Below, in pieces: positions 44,267 to 52,928 of a DNA stretch of 64,000 nucleotides (positions are counted from its first letter, which is position 1; every line of letters begins with the position of its first letter). A model generated the notes under the pieces. That model saw nothing but the letters and a program-made list of their open reading frames with translations, had not been told where the DNA came from and searched no databases. The position numbers and the translations under genes are program-made. Source of the stretch: Cohnella sp. WQ 127256 (lineage in GTDB: Bacteria > Bacillota > Bacilli > Paenibacillales > Paenibacillaceae); contig NZ_JAMZCY010000005.1 of the NCBI RefSeq assembly GCF_024519285.1, forward strand, positions 1-64,000, given 5' to 3'.

Positions 44267-45802
44267 ATGGGAATTGTAGCGGAAAAAGGAAGCAAACAGG
44301 GGAACAATAAGGTGCTCGTGTTAACGGGATTACTCATTGGCCTGATTTTTGCGGAGCTCGACGAAACTGTGGTATCGACTGCCATGCCAACGATCATTCG
44401 TGATCTTCACGGACTCTCGTTATACGGTTGGGTCGCCGGGGTCTATATGCTGGCCATCACCATGTTTATGCCGATTATAGGAAAAATGGCTGATCTGTAC
44501 GGACGTAAACGAGTCTATTTATATTGTATGGGGTTGTTTATCACTGGATCTATTGTAAGCGGGCTTGCTCCTTCTATGACATGGCTGCTCATTGGTCGAG
44601 GGATTCAAGGAATAGGTGCAAGTGGATTAATGCCCCTTGCACTTGTCATTATTGGCGATACCTATCCTTTGGAGCAACGGGCGAAAATTCAAGCCTTATT
44701 CGGCCCGCTAATGATCCTTCCTCAGCTACTAGGACCAACTGTCGGGGGATATCTAGTCGGCCACGTCAATTGGCACTGGGTATTCCTCATCAATATTCCG
44801 GTTGGGTTGGTTGCTGCTGCCGTCCTTGCCAAAGGCATGAGGGAGAGCCGAGGTGAAGAGAAGAAATATATTGATTGGGCCGGCGCCTTTACGCTGGTAC
44901 TGGCATTGCTGAGCTTACTCATGGCTCCGGTGCTTATAGACAATCAAGATTTAAGCTGGTCATCGCCTTTAATCATCGGTTTGTTAACGATATCTGCTCT
45001 CTTGTTCGCACTCCTCATCCGCATAGAATCTAAGGTGAAGGAACCGATCATTCCCTTACATTTGTTTAGGAACCGCAATGTAGTCGTATTATCTATTCTC
45101 GTATTCACGTTGATGCTCGGAATAATGGGAGGCTTCGCCTTGTTCCCTTACTTCGCACAGAATGTGATGGGATTAACGCCAACGGCATCGGGTTACTTAA
45201 TGTTTGCCTTTATGGCGGGAGCCATCCCTTCAAGCATACTGAACGGTTTCTTGATCACGAGAGTCGCCTATCGAAATCTGTTCATTTTCTCATTCACACT
45301 ACCTATCATTGGGTTCTATTTATTATCACACCTAAGTGTAGAAACGACGACGATCTACATCATAGTCAGCTTCTTTATTCTTGGTATAGGGTTAGGAGCT
45401 CTGTTCGGGGGAGATAACCTGATCGTACAGGAGTCGGTCGATAAAGCACATAGCGGGATCGCCTTATCCACGGTGCAATTGTTTCAGGCGCTTGGTGCTA
45501 CAATTGGTCTGAGTGTTTTTGGGAGCTTGTTATCTAGAAAAATCGGGAACGGCATTCTAAGTCTGAAGGATCAGCTTCCCGCAGGGACAGCAGAAAATAT
45601 CGCAACCGATGGCATACCTTCGGGGATAGCACCGGAAATACTACTGAAAGTGCAAGCCTCATTCTCGGAAGCGTTCCAGAGCATTTATGCGATATCACTA
45701 GGATTCGTGATCGTGGCATTCGTAATTTGTTGGTTTCTGAAAAAAGAAGTATTGTCCAAGAGGGTGGAAGAGGTCGAATCCGAGATCGTTGCTAGTGCAT
45801 AA
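44267..45802 (+). CDS. DHA2-family (EmrB/QacA-like) MFS drug exporter
   Basis: Proton-driven multidrug exporter of 511 residues with 14 predicted membrane helices. The DHA2 motif D1 appears as LDETVVSTAMPTIIRDL near residue 30, motif A as GKMADLYGRKRVY, and motif C-like GPTVGGYL in helix 5. Upstream (44220-44243) an imperfect palindrome TTACACTG/CAGTTAA could be a regulator site, but no TetR or MarR gene is adjacent. Confidence 0.9.
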   Translation: MGIVAEKGSKQGNNKVLVLTGLLIGLIFAELDETVVSTAMPTIIRDLHGLSLYGWVAGVYMLAITMFMPIIGKMADLYGRKRVYLYCMGLFITGSIVSGLAPSMTWLLIGRGIQGIGASGLMPLALVIIGDTYPLEQRAKIQALFGPLMILPQLLGPTVGGYLVGHVNWHWVFLINIPVGLVAAAVLAKGMRESRGEEKKYIDWAGAFTLVLALLSLLMAPVLIDNQDLSWSSPLIIGLLTISALLFALLIRIESKVKEPIIPLHLFRNRNVVVLSILVFTLMLGIMGGFALFPYFAQNVMGLTPTASGYLMFAFMAGAIPSSILNGFLITRVAYRNLFIFSFTLPIIGFYLLSHLSVETTTIYIIVSFFILGIGLGALFGGDNLIVQESVDKAHSGIALSTVQLFQALGATIGLSVFGSLLSRKIGNGILSLKDQLPAGTAENIATDGIPSGIAPEILLKVQASFSEAFQSIYAISLGFVIVAFVICWFLKKEVLSKRVEEVESEIVASA

Positions 45803-45840
45803 GATAGACGATTAGGATTGTTGAAGTTCACAATGTTTGA

Positions 45841-45874
45841 AACTCCGCCCTCTTGAGGTTGCGCGGAGTTTTTT
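45841..45874 (+). terminator. Terminator of the MFS exporter gene
   Basis: Stem AACTCCGC / GCGGAGTT followed by TTTTTT. Confidence 0.85.
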
Positions 45875-45911
45875 GATGAGGGAATTGATCGGAAAGCCAG
45901 GGTGTTTGTGT

Positions 45912-45917
45912 TATAAT
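45912..45917 (+). promoter_or_regulatory. Extended -10 promoter of prfC
   Basis: TGTTATAAT gives a perfect -10 hexamer with a TGN extension, 38 bases before the prfC start. The -35 region is weak. Confidence 0.5.
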
Positions 45918-45954
45918 GGAGACTGATATTTTATCGTGAAGGGAATTTCAAAGG

Positions 45955-47541
45955 ATGAGTCAGAAAACGAACGATGAATTACGGCAAGAAGTTACGAAAC
46001 GCCGTACTTTCGCTATAATTTCTCACCCCGATGCGGGGAAAACGACTTTAACAGAGAAGCTGCTTCTGTTCGGGGGAGCCATTCATACAGCGGGCTCAGT
46101 CAAAGCGCGTAAAGCAGCACGGCATGCGACAAGTGACTGGATGGAAATCGAGAAGCAACGGGGAATCTCGGTAACGTCTTCCGTCATGCAGTTCCAATAT
46201 GAAGGCAAGCAGGTTAATATTCTGGATACGCCTGGTCACCAAGACTTTAGTGAAGACACGTATCGTACGTTAACTGCTGCGGATAGTGCGGTTATGCTTA
46301 TCGATGTTGCCAAAGGCGTAGAGGCACAAACGATCAAGCTATTCCAAGTGTGCAGCAAACGAGAAATTCCAATCTTTACGTTCATTAATAAGCTTGACCG
46401 TGAAGGGCAAAACCCATTTGAGCTACTTGAGGAAATCGAGCGTGTTCTTGGGATTAGATCTGTACCGATGAACTGGCCGATTGGGATGGGACGCGAGCTG
46501 TGCGGCGTATACGATCGGATGAAAAACCAAGTGGAGCTGTTTCAAGGTAAAGACCACTCCAAAATCGAGGTTCGCAAGACAGAGGATTATAACGATCCGA
46601 TTATTCGTGAAATGGCTGGCGATCATTTAGCCGATCAATTGGCACAGGATCTAGAGCTTCTCGATGTCGCTGGCGACGCCTTTGATTACGAGAAGGTTCG
46701 TAAGGGTCAATTAACGCCTGTTTTCTTCGGAAGTGCGGTCAATAACTTTGGAGTTCAGACTTTCCTGAAGAACTTCCTAGAGCTGGCACCACAACCTACT
46801 GAGCGTAAGAGCACAGAAGGTATGATTAGCCCTGAGGAAGAGAAGTTCTCCGGTTACGTATTCAAGATTCAAGCGAACATGAATCCAGCCCATCGCGACC
46901 GTATCGCTTTCCTGCGGATATGCTCTGGTAAATTCCAACGGGGAATGAGCGTTCGGCATGTACGCGCAGGTAAGGAAATTAAGCTGTCTCAGCCGCAGCA
47001 ATTTCTAGCGCAGGATCGGGATATCGTTGAGACGGCCTACCCAGGCGATATTATCGGTTTGTTCGATCCTGGTGTATTTCGGATCGGTGATAGTCTAAGT
47101 GAAGGTCGGGATATTGTATTCGATGAGCTTCCTACGTTCTCACCGGAGATTTTCTCGAAAGTCTCGATCAAAAATGCGTTAAAGCAAAAGCAGTATTTGA
47201 AAGGACTCGACCAGTTAACCGAAGAGGGTATGGTACAGGTGTTCCGTTCAGTTGGTGCATTTGAGGATACCTACTTAGGCGTTGTAGGGCAGCTGCAATT
47301 CGAGGTTTTCGAATATCGTATGAAAAACGAATATGGCGTTGATATCCAATTGTTCCGGACACAGTTTCAATTTGCACGTTGGATTGTTGGCGAGAAGGTT
47401 GATCCGAGCAAGTTCCGAATCAATTCGATTCTGGTCAAAGACAAGAACAATGTTGACGTTGCGCTATTCGAAAATGAGTACGCTATGAGAACGGCAATGG
47501 AACGGATGCCTGAACTGAAATTTTTGGAAGTCGCTCCTTAA
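45955..47541 (+). CDS. prfC: Peptide chain release factor 3
   Basis: GTPase of 528 residues that removes RF1/RF2 from the ribosome after termination. G1 is HPDAGKTTLTEKLL, G2 with the switch GISVTSSVMQF, G3 DTPGHQDFSEDTYR, G4 INKLDREG; the arrangement and length distinguish it from EF-G. AAGGGAATTTCAAAGG precedes the ATG. It has its own promoter and terminator. RF3 is absent from some Bacilli, so its presence is of taxonomic interest. Confidence 0.95.
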   Translation: MSQKTNDELRQEVTKRRTFAIISHPDAGKTTLTEKLLLFGGAIHTAGSVKARKAARHATSDWMEIEKQRGISVTSSVMQFQYEGKQVNILDTPGHQDFSEDTYRTLTAADSAVMLIDVAKGVEAQTIKLFQVCSKREIPIFTFINKLDREGQNPFELLEEIERVLGIRSVPMNWPIGMGRELCGVYDRMKNQVELFQGKDHSKIEVRKTEDYNDPIIREMAGDHLADQLAQDLELLDVAGDAFDYEKVRKGQLTPVFFGSAVNNFGVQTFLKNFLELAPQPTERKSTEGMISPEEEKFSGYVFKIQANMNPAHRDRIAFLRICSGKFQRGMSVRHVRAGKEIKLSQPQQFLAQDRDIVETAYPGDIIGLFDPGVFRIGDSLSEGRDIVFDELPTFSPEIFSKVSIKNALKQKQYLKGLDQLTEEGMVQVFRSVGAFEDTYLGVVGQLQFEVFEYRMKNEYGVDIQLFRTQFQFARWIVGEKVDPSKFRINSILVKDKNNVDVALFENEYAMRTAMERMPELKFLEVAP

Positions 47542-47574
47542 TGCCACGCGGAGTAAATAAATGAGATCACAGTC

Positions 47575-47602
47575 ACTCGTCGCCAATTGGCGGCGAGTTT
47601 GT
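47575..47602 (+). terminator. Terminator of prfC
   Basis: Hairpin ACTCGTCGCC / GGCGGCGAGT with loop AATT and a short T tail (TTTGTTG). Confidence 0.75.
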
Positions 47603-47667
47603 TGTATGTGGCGTCAAGGAATTGTAAAATGAAAAGAAAACTTGTTCGGAAGTAAGGTGGAGTGCTC

Positions 47668-48834
47668 ATGGGCAAACGGTTAAAGATTAAAGGTGGCTTT
47701 ATCGTCAGACCGGACGGAGTCGTTCAAGGGGACTTGACTATCGAAGATGGAGTTATCATTTCTATTGCTACGAATGATCCTTCAGAAGACCAATCTGATG
47801 ATCAAGTTGTGGATGCGGCAGGGGCATGGGTGCTTCCCGGACTCATCGATATTCACTGTGATGCGATTGAGAAAGAAATCGAACCCCGCCCCAACACCCT
47901 TTTTCCGATGGATATGGCTTTTTTACAGTTTGAGCGAAAGCTCGCAGGACATGGCATTACGACAATGCTCCACTCCTTGTCACTTGGTGTAGGACTAAGC
48001 TTACGCGGAGAGCACCTTGTCGCTGAGCTAATACAACTGATTGCTGAGCTGCGGTCGGAGAGAGCGATGATTCATCATGGCGTTCATCTTCGTTATGAGG
48101 TTTCGCATCTTACGGGATTTGATCTGGCAAAGAGATTAATGGATGAAGGCTTACTTGATTATTTGTCGTTAATGGATCATGCACCAGGGCAAGGGCAATA
48201 TCATCGACCTGGCGCTTTCCAGCGCTATGTCATGAAAAACCAAGGCGTAGGATTGGAAGAGGTTGCGAAAATCGTTGAGGAGCTGGAAGAAAGAAGAAGC
48301 AAAGTGGATTGGAACAAGCTGAAGTCGTTGACTTCAGAAGCTCGCAGGCACGGCATCGCCGTCGCTTCTCACGACGACGATAGCGCTGCGACTGTGAATC
48401 GTTCACTTGATTTTGGAGCAACGGTTTCTGAATTTCCGCTTAATCTTGAAACGGCTAAGGTTGCCCATAGCAAAGGAATGGGCGTATGTGTTGGTGCACC
48501 CAATATTGTTCGAGGGGGTTCCCATGATGGCAATCTGAATGCGGTTGATGCCATTCGTGAGGGAGTAGCGGATATTTTATGCTCCGATTATCATCCTGCC
48601 TCGTTGCTGCAATCTATTTTCAAGCTTGAAGCTGAGGGAATAGCACTATCTAGAGCTGTAGCCATGGCGACGCTCAATCCTGCGAAAGTGGTTGGACGCG
48701 ATGATGCTATCGGTTCAATAGAGCTTGGCAAACGAGCAGATGTTATTGTCGTGCGGAAGGTTCGGAATAACCCACTTGTCCAGTACACGATAGTCGATGG
48801 AACACTCGTACATCAAACACAGGATATTGTTTAA
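47668..48834 (+). CDS. PhnM-like metal-dependent hydrolase (solitary)
   Basis: Amidohydrolase-superfamily protein of 388 residues closely resembling PhnM, the alpha-D-ribose 1-methylphosphonate 5-triphosphate diphosphatase of the C-P lyase pathway. Metal-site motifs are DIHCDAIEKEIEPRPN near residue 63 and, downstream, ASHDDDS and LCSDYHPASLLQ. AAGGTGGAG precedes ATG 47668. No other phn gene is nearby, so the substrate may be another nucleotide-like or phosphonate compound. It is convergent with sspI, overlapping by four bases. Confidence 0.85.
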   Translation: MGKRLKIKGGFIVRPDGVVQGDLTIEDGVIISIATNDPSEDQSDDQVVDAAGAWVLPGLIDIHCDAIEKEIEPRPNTLFPMDMAFLQFERKLAGHGITTMLHSLSLGVGLSLRGEHLVAELIQLIAELRSERAMIHHGVHLRYEVSHLTGFDLAKRLMDEGLLDYLSLMDHAPGQGQYHRPGAFQRYVMKNQGVGLEEVAKIVEELEERRSKVDWNKLKSLTSEARRHGIAVASHDDDSAATVNRSLDFGATVSEFPLNLETAKVAHSKGMGVCVGAPNIVRGGSHDGNLNAVDAIREGVADILCSDYHPASLLQSIFKLEAEGIALSRAVAMATLNPAKVVGRDDAIGSIELGKRADVIVVRKVRNNPLVQYTIVDGTLVHQTQDIV

Positions 48835-49046
48835 GCTTGTTGTGGAGCTAAATGCTTATGAAGCGTGTCGACCATTTTTTTGCGAGCTGCAGCAGTGCTA
48901 TCGTTCCATATCATTTCGAATAATACACCTAAACCAGGTAAAGCCATTTCTTCATGGCCGATCGAGCCTTCAATAATTTCCGTAAGCTCGTCGTTATTTT
49001 TACCTTGTACTCTTTGATTAATGGCTTGTCTAAGATCTAATTCCAC
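48831..49046 (-). CDS. sspI: Small acid-soluble spore protein SspI
   Basis: Spore protein of 71 residues, exactly the length known for SspI. The sequence (VELDLRQAINQRVQGKNNDE, LPGLGVLFEMIWNDS) follows the family closely. GTG 49046 is the start because AAGGAGG lies 7 bases before it; extending the frame upstream would add 53 residues not found in the family. It is made in the forespore under sigma-G in Bacillus. The stop overlaps the phnM-like stop. Confidence 0.92.
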   Translation of the reverse strand: MELDLRQAINQRVQGKNNDELTEIIEGSIGHEEMALPGLGVLFEMIWNDSTAAARKKMVDTLHKHLAPQQA

Positions 49047-49070
49047 GGTTGTGCCTCCTTCAAGGGGAAC

Positions 49071-49100
49071 TTCCTGTGTAGAGTTCCCTTTGGGTGCAAC
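49071..49100 (-). promoter_or_regulatory. Weak sigma-G-like promoter of sspI
   Basis: On the minus strand GCATA and AACTCTA are separated by 18 bases, a partial match to the sigma-G pattern (GNATA, CATNNTA). Two of five -10 positions differ, so this is tentative. Confidence 0.3.
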
Positions 49101-49124
49101 GGTTATGCCAGTTATCAGATGTGT

Positions 49125-49130
49125 TATAAT
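49125..49130 (+). promoter_or_regulatory. Extended -10 promoter of ktr gene
   Basis: TGTTATAAT gives a perfect -10 hexamer with TGN extension, 38 bases before the start of the potassium-channel regulator gene. Confidence 0.5.
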
Positions 49131-49167
49131 GAGCGCATTGGAAACAATCGTAAGGAGGTACGTACTA

Positions 49168-49848
49168 ATGGCCAAGAAACCTAATGCTAAGAAGCAATTT
49201 GCCATTATTGGACTAGGAAGATTCGGTTCAAGTGTGGCGAAATATTTAGCAGAATTGGGTTATGAAGTGTTGGCAGTGGATGACAATTCTCAGCGCGTGC
49301 AAGATATTGCACATGCAGTGACACACGCTGTTACCGCCGATTCCACGGACGAAGAGGCAATGAGTGCGCTTGGTATTCGTAATTTCGATGTCGTCGTTGT
49401 TGCAATCGGACAAGATATTCAATCCAGCATATTGACGACTTTAATCCTGAAGGATCTTGGAGTTCCGTATATTATTGTGAAAGCACAAAGCGATCTGCAT
49501 GGTAAAGTGCTAAACAAAATTGGGGCGGACAAAGTCGTGTTCCCGGAGCGGGACATGGGACTTCGTGTTGCGCATCATCTGATTTCTCCGAACATCCTTG
49601 AGCACATTGAACTGTCTGCCGATTACAGTATTGTGGAGATGAAGCTTCCGTCCTCGATGGTGGGCAAAAACCTCAAGCAACTTGATATTCGGCTTAAATA
49701 CAATTGCAACGTGCTAGCTGTTAAACGTAATGGGGAGATGAACATTACGCCGCGTGCGGATGAGCCATTGATCCATGATGATATTCTCGTCATTGTGGGC
49801 AAGAACGATCAATTAACGAAACTGGAGCAAGCAAATGCGGAACCTTGA
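49168..49848 (+). CDS. Ktr potassium uptake regulatory subunit (KtrA/KtrC, RCK domain)
   Basis: Cytoplasmic gating ring subunit of the Ktr potassium channel, 226 residues. The RCK_N Rossmann domain starts FAIIGLGRFGSSVAKYLAEL (nucleotide-binding GxGxxG) with the adenine-ribose acid in LAVDD; the RCK_C domain covers the last 80 residues and could bind c-di-AMP. TAAGGAGG precedes ATG 49168. No ktrB/ktrD gene is adjacent, as for KtrC in Bacillus subtilis. It overlaps the next gene by 14 bases. Confidence 0.92.
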   Translation: MAKKPNAKKQFAIIGLGRFGSSVAKYLAELGYEVLAVDDNSQRVQDIAHAVTHAVTADSTDEEAMSALGIRNFDVVVVAIGQDIQSSILTTLILKDLGVPYIIVKAQSDLHGKVLNKIGADKVVFPERDMGLRVAHHLISPNILEHIELSADYSIVEMKLPSSMVGKNLKQLDIRLKYNCNVLAVKRNGEMNITPRADEPLIHDDILVIVGKNDQLTKLEQANAEP

Positions 49849-50665
49849 TGGATATATTAGTTCGGCCTCCAACCCGCGGGTGAAAGAGTGGGCTAAGCTA
49901 CAAGAGCGTAAATACCGCGAACGAGAAGGCAAGTTTCTACTTGAGGGTATTCATCTTGTTAAAGAAGCATTGGATGCACACTGGCCGATTGAGGTTATTG
50001 CTTTTGACGAGGGTTCAGGTGTCCTTGATGCTTTTGAGGAGTATTTGAATGGTGAACAACAGGATGGCCCTGTTTGGATTCCGGTCTCACCGGAAGTCAT
50101 CATGAAATGCAGTGAGACGGGAACGCCGCAGCCGATATTTGCTGTCGCGTTAAAGCGTCCACCGAGTGCGGAGATACTATTTGGTCATGACAACGGCTTA
50201 GTTGCTGTGCTTGATGGGGTGCAGGATCCGGGTAATGTAGGTACGATTATTAGATGCGCAGCCGCAAGTGGAGCGACAGCGGTCATACTGGGTAAGGGAA
50301 CTGTGGATTTGTATAATCCGAAAACAATCCGCTCCACGATGGGAGCACTTTTTCACGTTCCCGTGCGCGAAGCCGATTTAAAAGTGTTGTTGCCTGAGGC
50401 TACTGCCCAAGGTGTCGCTATTGTAGGGACAAGCTTGCAAGCAGCACAATCGTGTTATGATTACGATTTCCGTGGGCGTAATGTCTGGTTAGTATTTGGG
50501 AATGAAGGTAATGGGCTATCCGAAGATGTTTCTTCATTAGTAGATGCGAATGTAATTATTCCAATGACGGGCCGAGCGGAATCACTTAATGTTGCGATGG
50601 CCGCGACAGTGTTGCTTTTTGAGGCTCAGCGTCAGCGGCAATATCCAACGAAAATAAACTCATAA
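49835..50665 (+). CDS. TrmH/SpoU family RNA 2'-O-methyltransferase (YsgA-like)
   Basis: SPOUT-class methyltransferase of 276 residues. An N-terminal substrate-binding domain (NPRVKEWAKLQERKYREREG, FLLEGIHLVKEAL) is followed by the SpoU knot with its motifs LDGVQDPGNVGTIIRCAAASG, VWLVFGNEGNGLS and IPMTGRAESLNVAMAATVLLF. In Bacillus ysgA is next to sspI and upstream of pheST; here the neighbour to the right is a terminator and an AT-rich gene, not pheS. Confidence 0.9.
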   Translation: MRNLDGYISSASNPRVKEWAKLQERKYREREGKFLLEGIHLVKEALDAHWPIEVIAFDEGSGVLDAFEEYLNGEQQDGPVWIPVSPEVIMKCSETGTPQPIFAVALKRPPSAEILFGHDNGLVAVLDGVQDPGNVGTIIRCAAASGATAVILGKGTVDLYNPKTIRSTMGALFHVPVREADLKVLLPEATAQGVAIVGTSLQAAQSCYDYDFRGRNVWLVFGNEGNGLSEDVSSLVDANVIIPMTGRAESLNVAMAATVLLFEAQRQRQYPTKINS

Positions 50666-50744
50666 CGCAGAAAAAACTGAGGAAACCTGCAGAGTAAAAA
50701 AGCCAGAGAAGCGGGACTATAAAGCCCGTAACTCCAGTACTACC

Positions 50745-50787
50745 AAGGGAAGAGAGCGAGCAACATAGCCCTCTCCCTTTTCTTTTT
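50745..50787 (+). terminator. Terminator after the SpoU methylase
   Basis: Stem AAGGGAAGAGAGC / GCCCTCTCCCTT and a T-rich tail TTCTTTTT. A small hairpin (CGGG/CCCG, 50712-50728) precedes it. No T-box signature was found in this leader-like stretch. Confidence 0.8.
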
Positions 50788-50876
50788 CCTAAGCATTCCC
50801 CAAGTTTCCCATACCTCTTTATTTTTTACTTTCTATCTTTTCCTCGATAATTTCTCAATCATGTTTTGTCGTTTCA

Positions 50877-50885
50877 TGTTATAAT
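50877..50885 (+). promoter_or_regulatory. Extended -10 promoter of the MORN gene
   Basis: TGTTATAAT in an AT-rich stretch gives a perfect -10 with TGN extension, 81 bases before the gene start. The region 50790-50965 otherwise holds no gene. Confidence 0.5.
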
Positions 50886-50965
50886 TTGGATGCCACTTTT
50901 GGGGTTGGATAAAATTGCTATGGTATATTAGGAAGGTATTATTCATCGAAGGGAAAGTACATAAA

Positions 50966-52471
50966 ATGAAGAACGGTCAGCTGATATTGATTTTTATTTG
51001 TATATTTATTGTTCTTTCTGGTTGTAATGAAAAAAGTAATGAGTCTAATAAAGGTAACACTAATTCATTAATTGACAAAGTAGAAACAAATCAAGTAGAG
51101 AAAGAGATCAGAGAAAAAACTGAAATCATAGAGAAAAGTATTGAAGATAAAATGATCTCGTTAAATGAAAATATGGCTACGCAAAAAGCAAAGATGGAAC
51201 CCATATTAAATGAATTACAATCTAAGCAGTCATTAGTAATGGATGAGAGTAGTGGTTTTCAAGATGTGTATTTTGGAGATCTTGTTAACAACAAGCCCGA
51301 TGGTTTTGGTAGCCTCAGAGTTTATACAAGTAGTAAAAATGTTTCGTCTTACGTAGGCCAATTTACGGAAGGTTTACCTAATGGTGTTTCCTTAACCTAT
51401 TTCAATGACGATTCGGTATATGTTGGAGAAGTGAAAAACGGGAATTTAATAGGTCAAGGAATATATGTAGAAGCATTGTTCGACGAAGAAAATACAAAAG
51501 AGTATGTTGGCGAGTTTATTCAATTTGATAGCGGTAAATATTTTGCAGAGTACACTGAGGAACCAGATGCAGTAACGTTTCAAAATGGCGATTTTTATAA
51601 GGGAGGCTATACTACACTTTCTAACGAATATGACTATTCTTTTGAAGGACCGGGTATTTTCTCAAAAGGTTTTGGTGATTCCAACCGATTCACTTATAAA
51701 GGTAAGTTTAAAAATAATAGACCAGTTCCCCAGGAAAATGGATATGCTAAGGTGACTTTAAATAATGGAGATATCTATATTGGTCAAGTAGTCAATAGTA
51801 TTCCCAATGGACTTGGAGCAATCATAAGCACCAAGGATGATAGTTATGCAGGTGTATATTTCGGGAATGTAGTAAATGGAAAAGCAGATGGATATGGAAT
51901 TCTCGATAGCTATATAGGCAACTTTGTTGATGGGAAAATTCATGGCATAGGATACGCATTCGACGGGACTGTAGAAATTAGAGGTTTCTTTGAAAACGAT
52001 TGGGACGGAGTAGGGGTAATAAAAAGCACTAATGATGAGTTTACTGGAGAGTTTAAAAATAGAAGCCCCTATTTAGGGGAACTCTTGAGCGATCAATTAC
52101 ATTATACAGGCACTTTTGAAGAGGTAAATGGTAAAGTAAGCCCGCATGGTTTTGGCATGATTAAATATTCGGATAAAGTTTATAAAGGTGAAATAGCAGA
52201 TAGTATTTCTAATGGACTGGGTGTAATTGAACTTACTAATGGCGAAGGTGTAATTGAATTTTCTAATGGCGACAAGTTTGTTGGGATAATAAATTTTGGG
52301 TTAGCTTATGGAAATGGATATTATACAAATAATAAGGGAAATGAATATTTGGGTTTATTCAATAAGGGTAGACCACAAGACCCTGTTGTGGGTGACAGTA
52401 GTAAAGTAGTAGCAGATTATCTTATTCTTTCCGAAACGAGCCACTTTATGGATGTCTCGGTAGTTCAATGA
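50966..52471 (+). CDS. MORN-repeat lipoprotein
   Basis: Exported lipoprotein of 501 residues. The signal peptide ends at VLSGC (Cys about 20). A charged coiled-coil stretch (about 35-90, rich in Glu/Lys) leads into about fifteen MORN-type repeats of the form Y-x-G-x-x-x-N-G-x-x-x-G-x-G (YVGEVKNGNLIGQG, YIGNFVDGKIHGIG, YKGEIADSISNGLG). Such repeats build elongated beta-sheets that bind lipids or proteins. The gene is strikingly AT-rich compared with its neighbours, which points to recent acquisition. GAAGGGAAAG precedes the ATG; a 17-codon extension upstream is unlikely. Function unknown. Confidence 0.8.
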   Translation: MKNGQLILIFICIFIVLSGCNEKSNESNKGNTNSLIDKVETNQVEKEIREKTEIIEKSIEDKMISLNENMATQKAKMEPILNELQSKQSLVMDESSGFQDVYFGDLVNNKPDGFGSLRVYTSSKNVSSYVGQFTEGLPNGVSLTYFNDDSVYVGEVKNGNLIGQGIYVEALFDEENTKEYVGEFIQFDSGKYFAEYTEEPDAVTFQNGDFYKGGYTTLSNEYDYSFEGPGIFSKGFGDSNRFTYKGKFKNNRPVPQENGYAKVTLNNGDIYIGQVVNSIPNGLGAIISTKDDSYAGVYFGNVVNGKADGYGILDSYIGNFVDGKIHGIGYAFDGTVEIRGFFENDWDGVGVIKSTNDEFTGEFKNRSPYLGELLSDQLHYTGTFEEVNGKVSPHGFGMIKYSDKVYKGEIADSISNGLGVIELTNGEGVIEFSNGDKFVGIINFGLAYGNGYYTNNKGNEYLGLFNKGRPQDPVVGDSSKVVADYLILSETSHFMDVSVVQ

Positions 52472-52580
52472 ATGGACAGGGTAGCTGGTTAGTGAATGCA
52501 AGAAACAGCAAAGGCAGTTGCCCCAAATACCTGAAGTTCCTTGCCTGCACGTATCGGGTATCATCAAACACATAGAAAAA

Positions 52581-52610
52581 CGAGGCAGCCTTCTAATGGG
52601 GGCTGCCTCG
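52581..52610 (-). terminator. Minus-strand hairpin terminator
   Basis: Perfect 10-base-pair stem CGAGGCAGCC / GGCTGCCTCG. The T run (CGTTTTTC) is found only when read on the minus strand, so it would end leftward transcripts, yet no minus-strand gene lies to its right. It can still hamper read-through from the MORN gene. Confidence 0.65.
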
Positions 52611-52769
52611 TCGCATCTTGAGGGGGATAACCAAAACAGTTTTTTACAAGCTAAATGGAAAAACCTTCTTGACTTATAGGGTAGGGGGCTATACTATAAT
52701 ACTGTAAATGACTTTGGAAAAGTTTTGCCGAGAACTAATCCAAAATATCATACGCACATCGTCCGATTT

Positions 52770-52904
52770 ATTTGGCCAGTGGGTGTGTTTCTTGGGGGAG
52801 TGATAACTGAATGGTTGAGCTGGAACTGGACGATGCTTATCAATGTACCGGTGGGCCTGTTCGCGCTGTTGTACAGCATGAAGACCGGCTTTAAGTTTGA
52901 CTAA
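52770..52904 (+). pseudogene. Remnant of a DHA2 MFS transporter
   Basis: The frame 52770-52904 reads WPVGVFLGGVITEWLSWNW followed by TMLINVPVGLFALLYSMK and a stop. This is the helix-5/6 region of DHA2-type exporters (compare HVNWHWVFLINIPVGLVAAA in the gene at 44267-45802). There is no start, nothing of the transporter upstream, and a premature end. It is a decayed or rearranged fragment, in a stretch of about 450 bases with no other gene. Confidence 0.65.
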
Positions 52905-52928
52905 ATTAAACAAGGAGTGATGAAAGAC

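Noticed and set aside
49047..49205. N-terminal extension of sspI with a hydrophobic stretch
   Set aside because: It has no counterpart in SspI proteins, overlaps the opposite promoter and lies upstream of a perfect ribosome binding site.
50666..50790. Possible T-box leader after the SpoU methylase, where pheST is often found
   Set aside because: No AGGGTGGTACCGCG-like antiterminator element; only a plain terminator and a small hairpin are present.
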